From Paraburkholderia solitsugae (lineage in GTDB: Bacteria > Pseudomonadota > Gammaproteobacteria > Burkholderiales > Burkholderiaceae), in NCBI RefSeq assembly GCF_013177695.1, contig NZ_WOEY01000116.1, forward strand, positions 1 through 64,000: 64,000 bases of DNA, written 5' to 3'. A model generated the notes under the pieces. The model was not told the origin of the DNA and did no database searches. It saw only the letters and a list, made by a program, of their open reading frames with translations. Of the stretch, positions 1 through 7,803 are shown in pieces. The position numbers were made by a program, and so were the translations under genes. Numbering within the stretch: the stretch's first letter is position 1; the number at the start of each line of letters is the position of its first letter.

Positions 1-538
1 ATTCGTTGCCTTTCATGAACGGATCGTATTGGGTATGAACAATGTGATTCGTGTAGTTGCTCATGACCTTCGTTGCCACGCCGAGGATAACTTCGAGCAC
101 GTTTTGCCGCGTATATCCGGCGGCGAGGAACGCGTCGACATCGGCGTCCGACGCGAACCCGCGTTCCCGAACGACGATCGTCGCAAAACGGTGCAGCGCT
201 TCAAGCTTCGCGTCAGGCAAAGGCTTGCCTTCGCGCAGCGCCGCGATGACGCCGGCGTCCATCTTGATCATCTTCGCGAGAGCGGAATGGCCGGCCATGC
301 AGTAATGACAGTTGTTCTCGAAGTTCGAGGTTAGATAGACGACCTGCTGTTCGTGTGGCGTCAGCGTGCTTTTCGAAAAGAGATCCCACAATGCCGAGTA
401 GCCCGCAAGCAGCTCCGGAGACTCAGCCATGTGCGACTGTAGGTTCGGCACGAAGCCGAAAGTCTTTTTTGCGTCTTCCAGGCCAGATTTTGAGGCGGCC
501 GGGGCTGTTTCGATGGTGTACGAGCTGAAGGTGCCCAT
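1..538 (-). CDS. AhpD-like carboxymuconolactone decarboxylase-family protein, C-terminus cut by window edge
   Basis: The frame opens with ATG at 538 and runs off the left edge after about 179 residues, so it is partial. It carries the AhpD-type redox motif CHYCMAGH (Cys-X2-Cys-X3-His) near residue 75, with an acidic/Asn stretch before it as in peroxidase-related CMD proteins. Members act as alkylhydroperoxidase-like or gamma-carboxymuconolactone decarboxylase enzymes; the paired cysteines favour the peroxidase-like branch. A GGAG ribosome site lies 8 bases before the ATG. The same frame stays open upstream, but that part has no family resemblance. Substrate and reductant partner are not inferable. 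Confidence 0.85.
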   Translation of the reverse strand, partial: MGTFSSYTIETAPAASKSGLEDAKKTFGFVPNLQSHMAESPELLAGYSALWDLFSKSTLTPHEQQVVYLTSNFENNCHYCMAGHSALAKMIKMDAGVIAALREGKPLPDAKLEALHRFATIVVRERGFASDADVDAFLAAGYTRQNVLEVILGVATKVMSNYTNHIVHTQYDPFMKGNE

Positions 539-656
539 CGTCTGCTCCACTGAATGAAATTGATGATGAGCAGATGCTACGCGAGGCGCCAATGCCGCAG
601 AAGACAGCGTTACGGCATAACGTTCATTCCTGGCACGCATAGGTCGAACGCGCTCC

Positions 657-893
657 GTGGCGTCCGATTCGTCCAAGGGTCCGATCTCCGGAGCGGGTTC
701 CGCATGCGCGAAAGCGTCGCTGGCAGAGGTGTGGAAATTTTCCTGCCTCGATGACACGACGCAGGTGGCCGTTTCCGGGCGCATGAAGTCCAACAGTACC
801 GAAGTGCTGCGGGAAGCCGTACTGGACGACGCCGGCATTGCGCCGCGTGCAACGGACGATTGCACAGTGGCCGTATTCTGCGCGACGCGGTGA
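657..893 (+). pseudogene. Remnant of a LysR-family regulator effector-binding domain
   Basis: Codons about 24-65 of this frame read like the distal part of a LysR substrate-binding domain: an aromatic W-K-F segment, then a V-A-V-S-G-R strand, then S-N-S-T-E-V-L-R-E-A and D-A-G-I-A. That is the usual order of strand, 'N-E-A-L-R-E-A' helix and 'G-L-G-I-A' strand. No HTH domain or first lobe is found upstream in any frame, and similarity stops after about 45 residues, so it is called a decayed fragment. The match is from memory of the family and needs a profile search. It could be chance, since GC-rich DNA yields long open frames. Confidence 0.4.
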
Positions 894-1256
894 ACGCTTA
901 AGCTTTCGACAGTCGACGTCGGATGGCCTGCATGGGGGAAGTTGCAGTCGGTTGCTAAACATGCGCCAAAATAGCTCAAGCAGCAGGTACGACGCACGGA
1001 TGTGCCCGACGACCGCTATTTCACCTCGCTCAGGGCGCTCGAAGTGGTCGGTACGGCACCGCGTGAGCAACCCGGGCATCGAGATCGACCGGGAAACCCT
1101 CTCCAACGGCCGGCGAATAGTGAAGCCGATGCAGGACCTTCGCGTCCGGCCGGACGCCCGGCTCCTGAAGAAGCGCCGCCCTGAGCGCCTCAAACACTGT
1201 CCAGTTCTCGATGGCCATGGCGAAATCAGGTATCCACCAGAGAGAAGCAAACCGCG
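894..1256. other. Intergenic stretch without a confident gene
   Basis: No gene is assigned. A minus-strand frame (ATG at 1218, stop at 1030, 62 codons) has protein-like composition, with tryptophans and a stretch reading L-H-R-L-H-Y-S-P. It lacks a ribosome site and I do not recognise it. Together with the LysR fragment beside it, the stretch looks like degenerating former coding DNA. Confidence 0.4.
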
Positions 1257-1847
1257 CTAAAACATCGGATGTGCCGTCGGATAGAGCGCCGTTCTCAAGG
1301 CGAATCCACCGAGTACAACAAAGATGATGGCAGCAAGGATGTGAACAGCCTTCGTCGGCAGGCGATCGGCAAACTTATGTCCAAGATAGATGACCGGCAC
1401 ATTTGCCAGCATCATGCCCAGTGTCGTGCCTGCGACAACACCGAAGAATTCATGAAAGCGCGCAGCAAGCGCGATGGTCACGATTTGAGTCTTGTCGCCC
1501 ATCTCGGCGAGAAAGAACGTTACAGCCGTTGTGCCGAAGACGCCCATCGAGTTCTTCGTCAATACCGAATCGGCGTCGTCCAACTTGTCGGGAATGAGAA
1601 TCCACACGGCCATGACCGCAAATGATACGACGACGGCCCAATTCAGAATGTTGGGGCTCAGAATACTCGCGAGCCACACGCCCAGTGCACCCGATGCGCC
1701 ATGGTTGATAAGGGTCGCTGCAAGCACACCGAGGATGATGGGAACAGGTTTGCGATAGCGCGCCGCTAACACCAGGGACAGCAGTTGAGTCTTGTCGCCG
1801 ATTTCGGCGAGGCCGACCACACTGGTCGAAACGAGGAAGGATTGCAT
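1257..1847 (-). CDS. GDT1/TMEM165 (UPF0016) family Mn2+/Ca2+ exporter
   Basis: A 196-residue integral membrane protein made of two homologous halves, each with the family signature E-[LIV]-G-D-K-[ST]: AEIGDKTQLL near residue 14 and AEMGDKTQIV near residue 114. About six membrane helices are visible. GDT1-family proteins exchange Mn2+ or Ca2+ for protons, and bacterial members such as MneA export manganese. ATG at 1847 is chosen because the open frame upstream runs through the riboswitch and has no membrane character. The yybP-ykoY-like element in the leader strongly supports a manganese role. The gene lies beside dmeRF, forming a small metal-efflux neighbourhood. Confidence 0.88.
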   Translation of the reverse strand: MQSFLVSTSVVGLAEIGDKTQLLSLVLAARYRKPVPIILGVLAATLINHGASGALGVWLASILSPNILNWAVVVSFAVMAVWILIPDKLDDADSVLTKNSMGVFGTTAVTFFLAEMGDKTQIVTIALAARFHEFFGVVAGTTLGMMLANVPVIYLGHKFADRLPTKAVHILAAIIFVVLGGFALRTALYPTAHPMF

Positions 1848-1888
1848 GGGATGTTGTACCCGGGCCGCGCTGAAAGAACGCGATGACG

Positions 1889-2031
1889 CGCATTCCGGCG
1901 ACCCGGTTAGGTCGGAATGCGAGTCATCGGTCTTGCCAGGCACTTGGCTGCGTACGCCATAGCGGGTCTTTCGACTCGCCAAGTATGTTGACGTACGCCC
2001 TCGAACATGGCGTTCGAGGCGGCTACTCCCC
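1889..2031 (-). ncRNA. yybP-ykoY-type manganese riboswitch in the leader of the GDT1 gene
   Basis: Reading the minus strand, the leader contains GGGGAGUAGCC (2031-2021), then GUCAACAUACUUGGC (1992-1978), then CCUGGCAAGACC (1940-1929). These are the conserved pieces of the yybP-ykoY aptamer in the right order and spacing. They are followed by a strong hairpin with arms GCATTCCG and CGGAATGC (1889-1920), plausibly part of the expression platform. Known members bind Mn2+ and switch on Mn2+ exporters; the adjacent gene fits. A covariance-model search would settle it. Confidence 0.82.
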
Positions 2032-2114
2032 AATGATCAGGCGCAATTCTATCGCGCCGTGTGTTACGGAAGCAAGTCGCCACGCCGGAAGCTCATGGCG
2101 GATAGCGACGCGCC

Positions 2115-2336
2115 CTAGATCGAGTTATTCAAAGTTGCAGCACCCGTGGGCAACGCCGAGGCTTCCCGCTGCAGCTTGGCCTGTCGCCTCGCCCGGTCGT
2201 TAATCACCTGATGGCGCCGGTGGTCGGTCATCTTCTTCCAGTCCCGAATTTCATCGAGGGTACGAAAACACCCAACGCACAATTTGGTCTTGCCATCGAA
2301 GGCACAGACATCGATGCACGGCGACTTGACTGCCAT
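2115..2336 (-). CDS. DUF1289 small cysteine-rich protein
   Basis: A 73-residue protein with the DUF1289 layout: S-P-C-I-D-V-C near residue 5, L-C-V-G-C-F-R-T-L-D-E-I near residue 19, then a W-K-K-M and a basic helix. The four cysteines (C-X3-C and C-X2-C) could bind a metal or Fe-S cluster; the family's function is unknown. It starts 3 bases after the stop of dmeF on the same strand, so it is probably the distal gene of the dmeR-dmeF transcript. Confidence 0.85.
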   Translation of the reverse strand: MAVKSPCIDVCAFDGKTKLCVGCFRTLDEIRDWKKMTDHRRHQVINDRARRQAKLQREASALPTGAATLNNSI

Positions 2337-2339
2337 GGG

Positions 2340-3617
2340 TTAGGCCGCCGCGGGTGAAGGTTGCACTTCAACGGTGACATGCGACAGCCCCTTGAAGCGC
2401 TCGAGCACGGCGTGATAGAAGCGCGAATCACGCTCGGTTTCACCCGTTGCCACTGACACCACGGCACTCATGTGACCCGGACCCACCCGCCATACATGCA
2501 GGTCGACGACCTTGTCGCCACGATCCTCGATAGCGTTCCGCACGTTTTCCGCCATACGTCGGTCGGAGTTCATGTCGAGCAGAATTGCGCCCGTGTCCCG
2601 CATCAGGCCGTACGACCAGTTTGCAATCACCAGCGCGCCGATGACACCAGCGAGCGGGTCCATCCAGAGCCAGCCAAATGTGCGCGCCAGCAGGAGTCCG
2701 ATGATAGCCAGCACGGAAACCGCCGCGTCCGCCATCACATGAATGTACGCGGACCGGATGTTATGGTCGCGGGTCGCTGCTTCATGCGTATCGTCGTGGT
2801 GCTCGTGCTCTTCGAATTCGACTTCGTGCTCGCCGTCCGCCATCCGCACGATGGCCTTGAAGGCGTGTGGCTCCGGAATGTCTTCCTTCGATTCCAGATA
2901 GCCGCCACGGTCCGCCAGCGCGAATACCTGTTGCGTCCCATCGGGTCGCACCGTCGTAACGGACACCGCGGAAGCGTCCAGTCGTGAACCCTCCGTCGCC
3001 GGTGTAATGCGGAAAACGGGCGGCACGCCATCCTCGAAGATGGAAACGGCAAACACACCGGACGGCGCGAAAATCTTCTGCACCTCGTCTTCATGAGCAT
3101 GGTCGTCGTGACCATGACTGTGGCCGTGACTATGACCATGGCTGTGTCCGTGGTCGCCGCCACTCAGCAGCCACACACTCGCCAGGTTGACCAGCAGGCC
3201 GACCACCGCGATAGGAATCGCTTCGCCGAAGTGAATGGGTACCGGCGACAGAAAACGCGACACCGCCTCGTAGCCAATCAGCACGGCAATCATTGCGAGC
3301 ACGATGGCACTCGTGAACCCTGCGAGGTCACCCAGTTTGCCGGTACCGAACACGAAGCGGGAATCGGTGGCGTGCTTGCGCGCGTAGGTGTACGCGAGGG
3401 CCGCAATCAGCATTGCGCCAGCGTGCGTCGACATGTGCAGACCATCAGCAACAAGCGCCAGCGACCCGAACATACTGCCACCGACGATTTCAACCAGCAT
3501 CATCGCGCTGCACAGCGCAATCACGGCCCACGTTTTGCGCTCGTTCTTTTCATGACCGGCACCCAGAAAGATGTGGTCGTGCCCTGCGCCGAATGCGGCG
3601 TTTTTGAAATCACTCAT
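2340..3617 (-). CDS. dmeF: DmeF-like cation diffusion facilitator, Co2+/Ni2+ efflux
   Basis: A 425-residue CDF transporter. The first helices carry A-D-G-L-H-M-S-T-H, where CDF proteins place the transport-site Asp/His. A histidine-rich loop of repeated HGHS units lies at about residues 155-175. The second half of the membrane domain carries DPLAGVIGALVI and is followed by the usual cytoplasmic metal-binding domain ending in VEVQPSP. A segment of about 100 residues between the His loop and the later helices is larger than in plain CzcD-type proteins and ends in a second acidic/His stretch. DmeF exports cobalt and nickel to the periplasm. The adjacent RcnR/DmeR regulator supports the assignment. 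Confidence 0.88.
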   Translation of the reverse strand: MSDFKNAAFGAGHDHIFLGAGHEKNERKTWAVIALCSAMMLVEIVGGSMFGSLALVADGLHMSTHAGAMLIAALAYTYARKHATDSRFVFGTGKLGDLAGFTSAIVLAMIAVLIGYEAVSRFLSPVPIHFGEAIPIAVVGLLVNLASVWLLSGGDHGHSHGHSHGHSHGHDDHAHEDEVQKIFAPSGVFAVSIFEDGVPPVFRITPATEGSRLDASAVSVTTVRPDGTQQVFALADRGGYLESKEDIPEPHAFKAIVRMADGEHEVEFEEHEHHDDTHEAATRDHNIRSAYIHVMADAAVSVLAIIGLLLARTFGWLWMDPLAGVIGALVIANWSYGLMRDTGAILLDMNSDRRMAENVRNAIEDRGDKVVDLHVWRVGPGHMSAVVSVATGETERDSRFYHAVLERFKGLSHVTVEVQPSPAAA

Positions 3618-3625
3618 GTTTTGCT

Positions 3626-3901
3626 CTACTTGAAATAGCTGTGAACGACTTCGATGAGCTGGTCAGTCGCACTGCCGGCCGGCTCTTCGTGCGTTTCCGC
3701 ATCGACGAGATGGGTGCGGATATGGTCCTCGAGCACCACCGCCAGCAGGCCGTTCATCGCGCCGCGGCAACTGGTTATTTGCTGCAGGACGTCGATACAC
3801 CCCCGCTCTTCCTCGAGCGAACGCTCAATGGCTTCCATCTGCCCCTTGATGCGGCGGACGCGGTTGAGCAGCTTCTGTTTGTCGCGAATGGTGTGGCTCA
3901 T
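3626..3901 (-). CDS. dmeR: DmeR, RcnR/FrmR-family metal-sensing repressor
   Basis: A 91-residue all-helical repressor of the CsoR/RcnR family. Potential nickel/cobalt ligands are visible: His3 in the N-terminal S-H-T, Cys35 in E-R-G-C-I-D-V-L, and two histidines in E-D-H-I-R-T-H. This pattern is closer to RcnR/DmeR than to copper CsoR. A strong GGAGG ribosome site lies 7 bases upstream of ATG 3901. dmeF follows after 8 bases, giving a dmeR-dmeF operon. Expected behaviour is repression released by Co2+ or Ni2+, through the G-tract operators just upstream. Confidence 0.88.
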   Translation of the reverse strand: MSHTIRDKQKLLNRVRRIKGQMEAIERSLEEERGCIDVLQQITSCRGAMNGLLAVVLEDHIRTHLVDAETHEEPAGSATDQLIEVVHSYFK

Positions 3902-3913
3902 TAATGACCTCCG

Positions 3914-3957
3914 ATATACCCTAGGGGAGTATAGCTAATATAGGGTGGAGGGGTATA
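3914..3957 (-). promoter_or_regulatory. Two G-tract operators for DmeR
   Basis: Two AT-flanked G/C-tract elements occur directly before dmeR: ATACCCTAGGGGAGTAT (3916-3932) and TATAGGGTGGAGGGGTATA (3939-3957). RcnR/DmeR proteins bind operators of the general form AT-rich arm, G-tract, AT-rich arm. The first overlaps the region just ahead of the ribosome site. Binding is inferred. Confidence 0.65.
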
Positions 3958-4090
3958 CCAATATTTGCGAGCGAAGGGTTTTTGAAAGCACTCGCCTGGA
4001 CGACCTCGTCAAATAACCGTTTGCTCAGTCGGGCACCGCTGCGCGCACAATTATTACGGCAGCCTTTCTGTCGCATCATCACCCACGGCG

Positions 4091-5098
4091 TCAGTGGAAA
4101 CCGTATTCGGGGTTGCGTCGATCGAAAATCGATTCGCTCCAGTGATGAGGTACGACGTCCCCGAAACGGATCATCTCCACCAGGTCGCCGCGTTCGTCCC
4201 ACGCGGCTTCGCCACTTGGCCAGGGATGCTGAAGATCGAATAACAGTCTCACTCGTTGTGCATAGTGTGCCGGCGGTCCCGATGGAGCGGTCCATGTCCA
4301 GGCCAGCATGCGCGTGCCGTGCACGCTCACGACTTCGACCTGGGTCGGCTTTTCAGTAAGACGCTCGTCACAGAAGCTGCGGGCGTCGTGCTCGACGGTG
4401 CGCGCGATGAACTGCAGGCCGAGATCGCGGACACTATGGCGGGACTGTGCGCGCGCGAATGAGCCATTGATGGCGACCTTGCCCGAGAAAATACGCAGCG
4501 CGCCGCCCAGATGACCGAAGACGCTATCAGGGTCCCTTGTTTCGTCGTAGAGAATTTCCTGTCCCGCATGGGCGCCATCAGATAGCCATTTTGCGTAGAC
4601 TTTTCGCGGAGTGTCCTGGTATCGGATAACCATGTGATCGGGCCGCTCGGCCCATCTGCCGGATACACGCTCCTGTCGAAACATCCGATATTCGTAAGCG
4701 TCATCGCGAACCATATCGAACCTCGCGTACTCGACGAAGGCGTCCGGCTTCATCGCACTCATCAGGGCAAGGATTTGGGCGTCGGCGAGAGACAAAAGTG
4801 AGTGGCTTTCAATCCGCGTTCGCAACGACGCCGCCTGTTCGCGAGCCGTGAGACAGCGGAAGTGGTTGATGTCCACACTCACGGTGTCCGGCGTGACGAC
4901 ATCGGCGCATCCCGCCGATGTACCGGAAAGGGCCGGCGTGACCGGGTTGGCCGATTGGGCGAAAGCGCTCATTGAGACAAACAGGCATATCAAGGCGAGC
5001 TCACACAGCAACGTCCGCACGGCTGCCTGCCAGCCCGCGGTGGACAGCGTGTTCCGACTTGCTGGATGATCGGAAATGCGAGTTCCGCGATGCATCAT
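4091..5098 (-). CDS. Exported DUF1571 protein, copy 1
   Basis: A 335-residue protein with an N-terminal signal peptide ending near ...SMSAFAQS (about residue 48), so periplasmic or outer-membrane associated. It is a paralogue of the protein at 23570-24595: both share an R.PDHM motif, YAKWL.DGAHAGQE, GHLGG and a C-terminal aromatic ending. DUF1571 has no known activity. Its ATG overlaps the stop of the anti-sigma gene by four bases (ATGA), so the two are translationally coupled and fall under the ECF-type promoter at 6047-6074. Coupling to an anti-sigma factor suggests a role in envelope sensing or stress. Confidence 0.82.
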   Translation of the reverse strand: MMHRGTRISDHPASRNTLSTAGWQAAVRTLLCELALICLFVSMSAFAQSANPVTPALSGTSAGCADVVTPDTVSVDINHFRCLTAREQAASLRTRIESHSLLSLADAQILALMSAMKPDAFVEYARFDMVRDDAYEYRMFRQERVSGRWAERPDHMVIRYQDTPRKVYAKWLSDGAHAGQEILYDETRDPDSVFGHLGGALRIFSGKVAINGSFARAQSRHSVRDLGLQFIARTVEHDARSFCDERLTEKPTQVEVVSVHGTRMLAWTWTAPSGPPAHYAQRVRLLFDLQHPWPSGEAAWDERGDLVEMIRFGDVVPHHWSESIFDRRNPEYGFH

Positions 5099-5898
5099 GG
5101 GTTCAAGCTGTCGCTGGCTTCCCGGCTTCTAAACGCCCGCCCAAGCATGCTGCATGCGTCGATTGCCATGGATCGCAATTGCACCGTGGAGACCAGGCCA
5201 GTCAGCGCGCATCCCGTCCCCCGACTTCCCCAGTAGAACGTGCTGCGATTGCCGTTACGAAACAGGCGGAATGCCGTCGCGTCCTTTGGAACCGCAGCGA
5301 CGTACATCGTGAGCCTTGCGCCGGCCATGTTCTGATACATGAATAGCGCGGCGGGACCGGACTCGCCGGGCAGCAAGCGACCGCCAATCAGCGAATACCC
5401 ATAGTCCCGAAGCGAAGGCACCGACAACCGCTGACCAAGGCGCCGTGACAGCCAGTCGACCAGTTGATCGCGTGGAGGTGCCGCTACCTCCACGGGGTGG
5501 CGTTGCTCAGGCGCGTACACCGCGAAAGCGATGTCGGCGCGCTCCGCGAACACGGGTGGATCGGTCGCGAAATTCGCCGACACCCAACCGGGCGACGAGC
5601 CGAGCGCCACGCCCACAGCCATGCACGATGCCGCCACGCCTGCCTGCCGCCACCACGGCACGCGGCGGCGCACGAGAATACAATGCGCATCGTCTCCCGG
5701 GTCTTCGAACAGTACGGTCAGCGCGGCTTTTTGCGCGCGATAGTTGCTCACGCGCGTGGCCGCCCCTGGGTCGGCCGCCAACCGAGCGAGCGTGGTTACG
5801 CGCTCCGTGGCGGAAAGCTCATCGTCTGCAAACGCCGACAGCGGCCGCAAATCCCGCTTGCCAAAACGTCCTCTCATCCGGTCGCTATCGTCGTTCAT
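5095..5898 (-). CDS. Membrane-anchored anti-sigma factor, copy 1 (no adjacent sigma gene)
   Basis: A 267-residue protein: an N-terminal cytoplasmic segment beginning MNDD with L-S-A-F-A-D-D-E-L, one membrane helix at about residues 86-104 preceded by PWW, and a periplasmic domain containing RHPVEVAA, YGYSLIGGRLLPGE and MYQNMAGARLT. It is a clear paralogue of the anti-sigma protein at 27455-28306, where the same architecture sits directly behind an ECF sigma gene. ATG 5898 is chosen to match the MNDD start of that copy. No sigma gene or remnant is seen in 5899-6250, so this is an orphan copy. It probably acts on the sigma factor at 28306-28860 or a paralogue elsewhere. Confidence 0.8.
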   Translation of the reverse strand: MNDDSDRMRGRFGKRDLRPLSAFADDELSATERVTTLARLAADPGAATRVSNYRAQKAALTVLFEDPGDDAHCILVRRRVPWWRQAGVAASCMAVGVALGSSPGWVSANFATDPPVFAERADIAFAVYAPEQRHPVEVAAPPRDQLVDWLSRRLGQRLSVPSLRDYGYSLIGGRLLPGESGPAALFMYQNMAGARLTMYVAAVPKDATAFRLFRNGNRSTFYWGSRGTGCALTGLVSTVQLRSMAIDACSMLGRAFRSREASDSLNP

Positions 5899-6046
5899 GG
5901 CGCGTTTGAAACTTCTCAACATGATGTCTCGTGACGACGAGCCGCGGCGCAGCGGCCATGAGCAGGATCGGTGTCAGCAAACGAGCTGGCGATGGTATTT
6001 GCGATACGCGTCAGCGGCTCGAAACATCCAGCGTCGACACCATTAA

Positions 6047-6074
6047 TAAACGTAAGGCGTGGCCGCTATATTCC
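6047..6074 (-). promoter_or_regulatory. ECF-type promoter of the anti-sigma/DUF1571 operon
   Basis: On the minus strand GGAAT (6074-6070) and CGTTTA (6052-6047) are separated by 17 bases. The same two boxes with 16-17 bp spacing precede five other genes in this window, including the ECF sigma operon. The element points at the gene starting at 5898. The rest of 5899-6250 holds only this element, its plus-strand counterpart at 6195-6221 and short leaders. Confidence 0.7.
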
Positions 6075-6194
6075 AATCAGGCGATCTAACGGTTTGCCGT
6101 GTCCGATCCAGGAATAGTTCGGACACCACGCCGCTACCGGCTCGGGCAGCCAACTTCGCAACGCCTTCGCGCCATCAAGTTCTGCACAAAGGAT

Positions 6195-6221
6195 GGAATA
6201 GACGTCGCGCCGAATCGTTTA
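6195..6221 (+). promoter_or_regulatory. ECF-type promoter of the lipoprotein gene at 6251
   Basis: GGAAT (6195-6199) and CGTTTA (6216-6221) are separated by 16 bases. Transcription would start near 6228, about 23 bases before ATG 6251. It shares the motif seen before the ECF sigma operon. Confidence 0.68.
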
Positions 6222-6250
6222 GAGGTAGTACGAACCCACGGCAGACTTCG

Positions 6251-7009
6251 ATGAACATTCAACAGCAACACGTCATTCGTTTTGCCAACGCAAATCTTCT
6301 AGTTGCATCCGCTGCATTGTTCGCTGCGTGCGGAGGCGGCGGCGGTGGCGGCGGCAGCCCAAGCAGCGTGTCGATGATTTCGATCGCCGGTACGGCGGCA
6401 AGCGGCAAGGCACTCGCGAACGCGACGATTAGCATCGACTGCGCACAGGGCTCCATATCGGTCGCTGCAGATGCGAACGGAAACTACCACGCGACGCTCG
6501 GCGCAGTGACGCCGTGCCTGATCGCTGCGACTTCGGGCGCGACGATGCTGCATTCCGAGGCATTCGCTGGCGGCACGTACAACGTCACGCCTGAGACTGA
6601 CTTGCTGCTGTCGTATCTCGCGGCGCAACTCGGTACGAATGAAAGCGGGCTCATCGCCAGCTTCACGACGAACACGCAGTTTCAGCAGACGCTGGAGAAT
6701 CAGACCGACGTTCTGACTGCGCAGACCGCTGTCGTCCAGGGTCTGCAGCAGAAGTACGGTGTTACGCTTTCCACGCCCAATTTTCTGACCACCGCATTCA
6801 CTGTCGGCCAACCAGGCGAAGACAGTGATCTGGAAGCGCTCCTTGCTCTCGGCGCAATCGACACAAACGGCGAACCGGACGCAGCCGCCGTCACACTCAT
6901 GGCCACGACGGGGGCCGCGCATCCGATTACGACATCGCCAGGCACCGGCACCAGCGGGACCGGTGGGACCGGGGTGGGCGGCACGGGAAGCCCGGGCGGC
7001 ATGATGTGA
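6251..7009 (+). CDS. Putative lipoprotein with N-terminal Gly stretch and Gly/Thr-rich tail
   Basis: A 252-residue protein. The signal peptide ends in a lipobox-like ALFAACG, so Cys about 24 would be lipidated, followed by a run of eight glycines as a linker. The next domain (I-A-G-T-A-A-S-G-K-A-L-A-N-A-T, then ADANGNYHATLG) resembles carboxypeptidase-regulatory or bacterial Ig-like beta domains. The end is a low-complexity G-T-S-G-T-G-G tail ending GGMM. ATG 6251 is chosen because the open frame upstream crosses the promoter and lacks a signal peptide. It sits between two minus-strand genes of the same predicted ECF regulon. Function unknown. Confidence 0.75.
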   Translation: MNIQQQHVIRFANANLLVASAALFAACGGGGGGGGSPSSVSMISIAGTAASGKALANATISIDCAQGSISVAADANGNYHATLGAVTPCLIAATSGATMLHSEAFAGGTYNVTPETDLLLSYLAAQLGTNESGLIASFTTNTQFQQTLENQTDVLTAQTAVVQGLQQKYGVTLSTPNFLTTAFTVGQPGEDSDLEALLALGAIDTNGEPDAAAVTLMATTGAAHPITTSPGTGTSGTGGTGVGGTGSPGGMM

Positions 7010-7067
7010 GACGACAGGACACCTCATGCCCTTGAGTCACCGTTCAACGTCTCCAGGTATCTTTCGA

Positions 7068-7595
7068 CTAGTGCCGATGCACCCCGCCGAATCCGTGCGT
7101 CCCGCCGAACCCATGCATGCCGCCGAATCCCCTCGTACCACCGAAATCACGCACACCACCACCGGGGAACGGGCCGCGATGAACGCTCGCGCCGACGAAT
7201 GTAACGTGGCCGTGACCCATCTGATGAAAGTGATCGAAGTGGTGAAAGTGATGGAAATGGTCGACGAAGATCAAGCTCACGCCCGCGCCAATGAATAGCG
7301 GCGGCCCCCACCACCAGGGGTCGGGATAGGGATAGGCCGCGACGGGGTACCACAGCATGCTGCCATCCGGGCTTTGCACAATCTGCCAGGTCCCGTCACT
7401 TTGCAGGCACGCACGTCCGACGACCTGCTGCATCGCCCCATCGATTTCTGCCTGCCCGACAACCGCGCGGCAATTCGTGCTGTCAACCGGCACGGGTGAC
7501 TCGTCATAGGTTTGCGCGAGTACAGGCGCAGCGAAGCCGAGACAGACGAGCAATGTCCCGACACGAAGCAGGTTGTCCATGATGGTTGGCCACAT
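7068..7595 (-). CDS. Exported His/Gly-rich protein, copy 1
   Basis: A 175-residue protein with a cleavable signal peptide (hydrophobic core followed by VLAQ). A short conserved domain follows with C-R-A-V-V-G-Q-A-E-I-D-G and G-R-A-C-L-Q, then an aromatic P-W-W-W-G-P-P segment, a hydrophobic segment, a run of HFHHF units, and a tail of repeated GFGG-M/T-HG. The histidine arrays suggest metal binding. It is a paralogue of 26700-27185 with the same domain order. ATG 7595 has a weak ribosome site; ATG 7580 (MDNLL) is a possible alternative start. The ECF-type promoter at 7722-7749 drives it. Confidence 0.78.
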   Translation of the reverse strand: MWPTIMDNLLRVGTLLVCLGFAAPVLAQTYDESPVPVDSTNCRAVVGQAEIDGAMQQVVGRACLQSDGTWQIVQSPDGSMLWYPVAAYPYPDPWWWGPPLFIGAGVSLIFVDHFHHFHHFDHFHQMGHGHVTFVGASVHRGPFPGGGVRDFGGTRGFGGMHGFGGTHGFGGVHRH

Positions 7596-7721
7596 GAATT
7601 CCCGACGTTTTCGACGTCATGCCATCGGCGTCACCCAGCACATCGGTGTGCTTGCATAAATTCACGCCGCGGGTGTGGCAGCCGTGAAAGCTTGCCGCCC
7701 GGGACGTGGTTGCCTGACGAG

Positions 7722-7749
7722 TAAACGATGGAGCACACCGGCTTATTCC
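7722..7749 (-). promoter_or_regulatory. ECF-type promoter of His-rich gene copy 1
   Basis: On the minus strand GGAAT (7749-7745) and CGTTTA (7727-7722) are separated by 17 bases. Its -35 box lies back to back with the divergent promoter at 7777, so the pair forms an inverted repeat with arms ATTCCAGCGT and ACGCTGGAAT. Confidence 0.72.
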
Positions 7750-7776
7750 AGCGTCGCACGTGTGACCGTTCACGCT

Positions 7777-7803
7777 GGAATATTTGTTCCCGCCACCCGT
7801 TTA
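7777..7803 (+). promoter_or_regulatory. ECF-type promoter of the beta-propeller gene at 8064
   Basis: GGAAT (7777-7781) and CGTTTA (7798-7803) are separated by 16 bases. Transcription would start near 7810, leaving a leader of about 250 bases in which I see no convincing small gene. The remainder of 7596-8063 holds only this promoter pair and leader DNA. Confidence 0.68.

Noticed and set aside
624..1250. A 208-codon minus-strand frame in the intergenic region
   Set aside because: Arg/Cys-rich composition, no ribosome site and no family resemblance; the LysR-like signal is on the other strand.
5899..6250. A hidden sigma-factor gene or remnant before anti-sigma copy 1
   Set aside because: No frame on either strand shows region 2 or region 4 motifs; only promoter elements were found.
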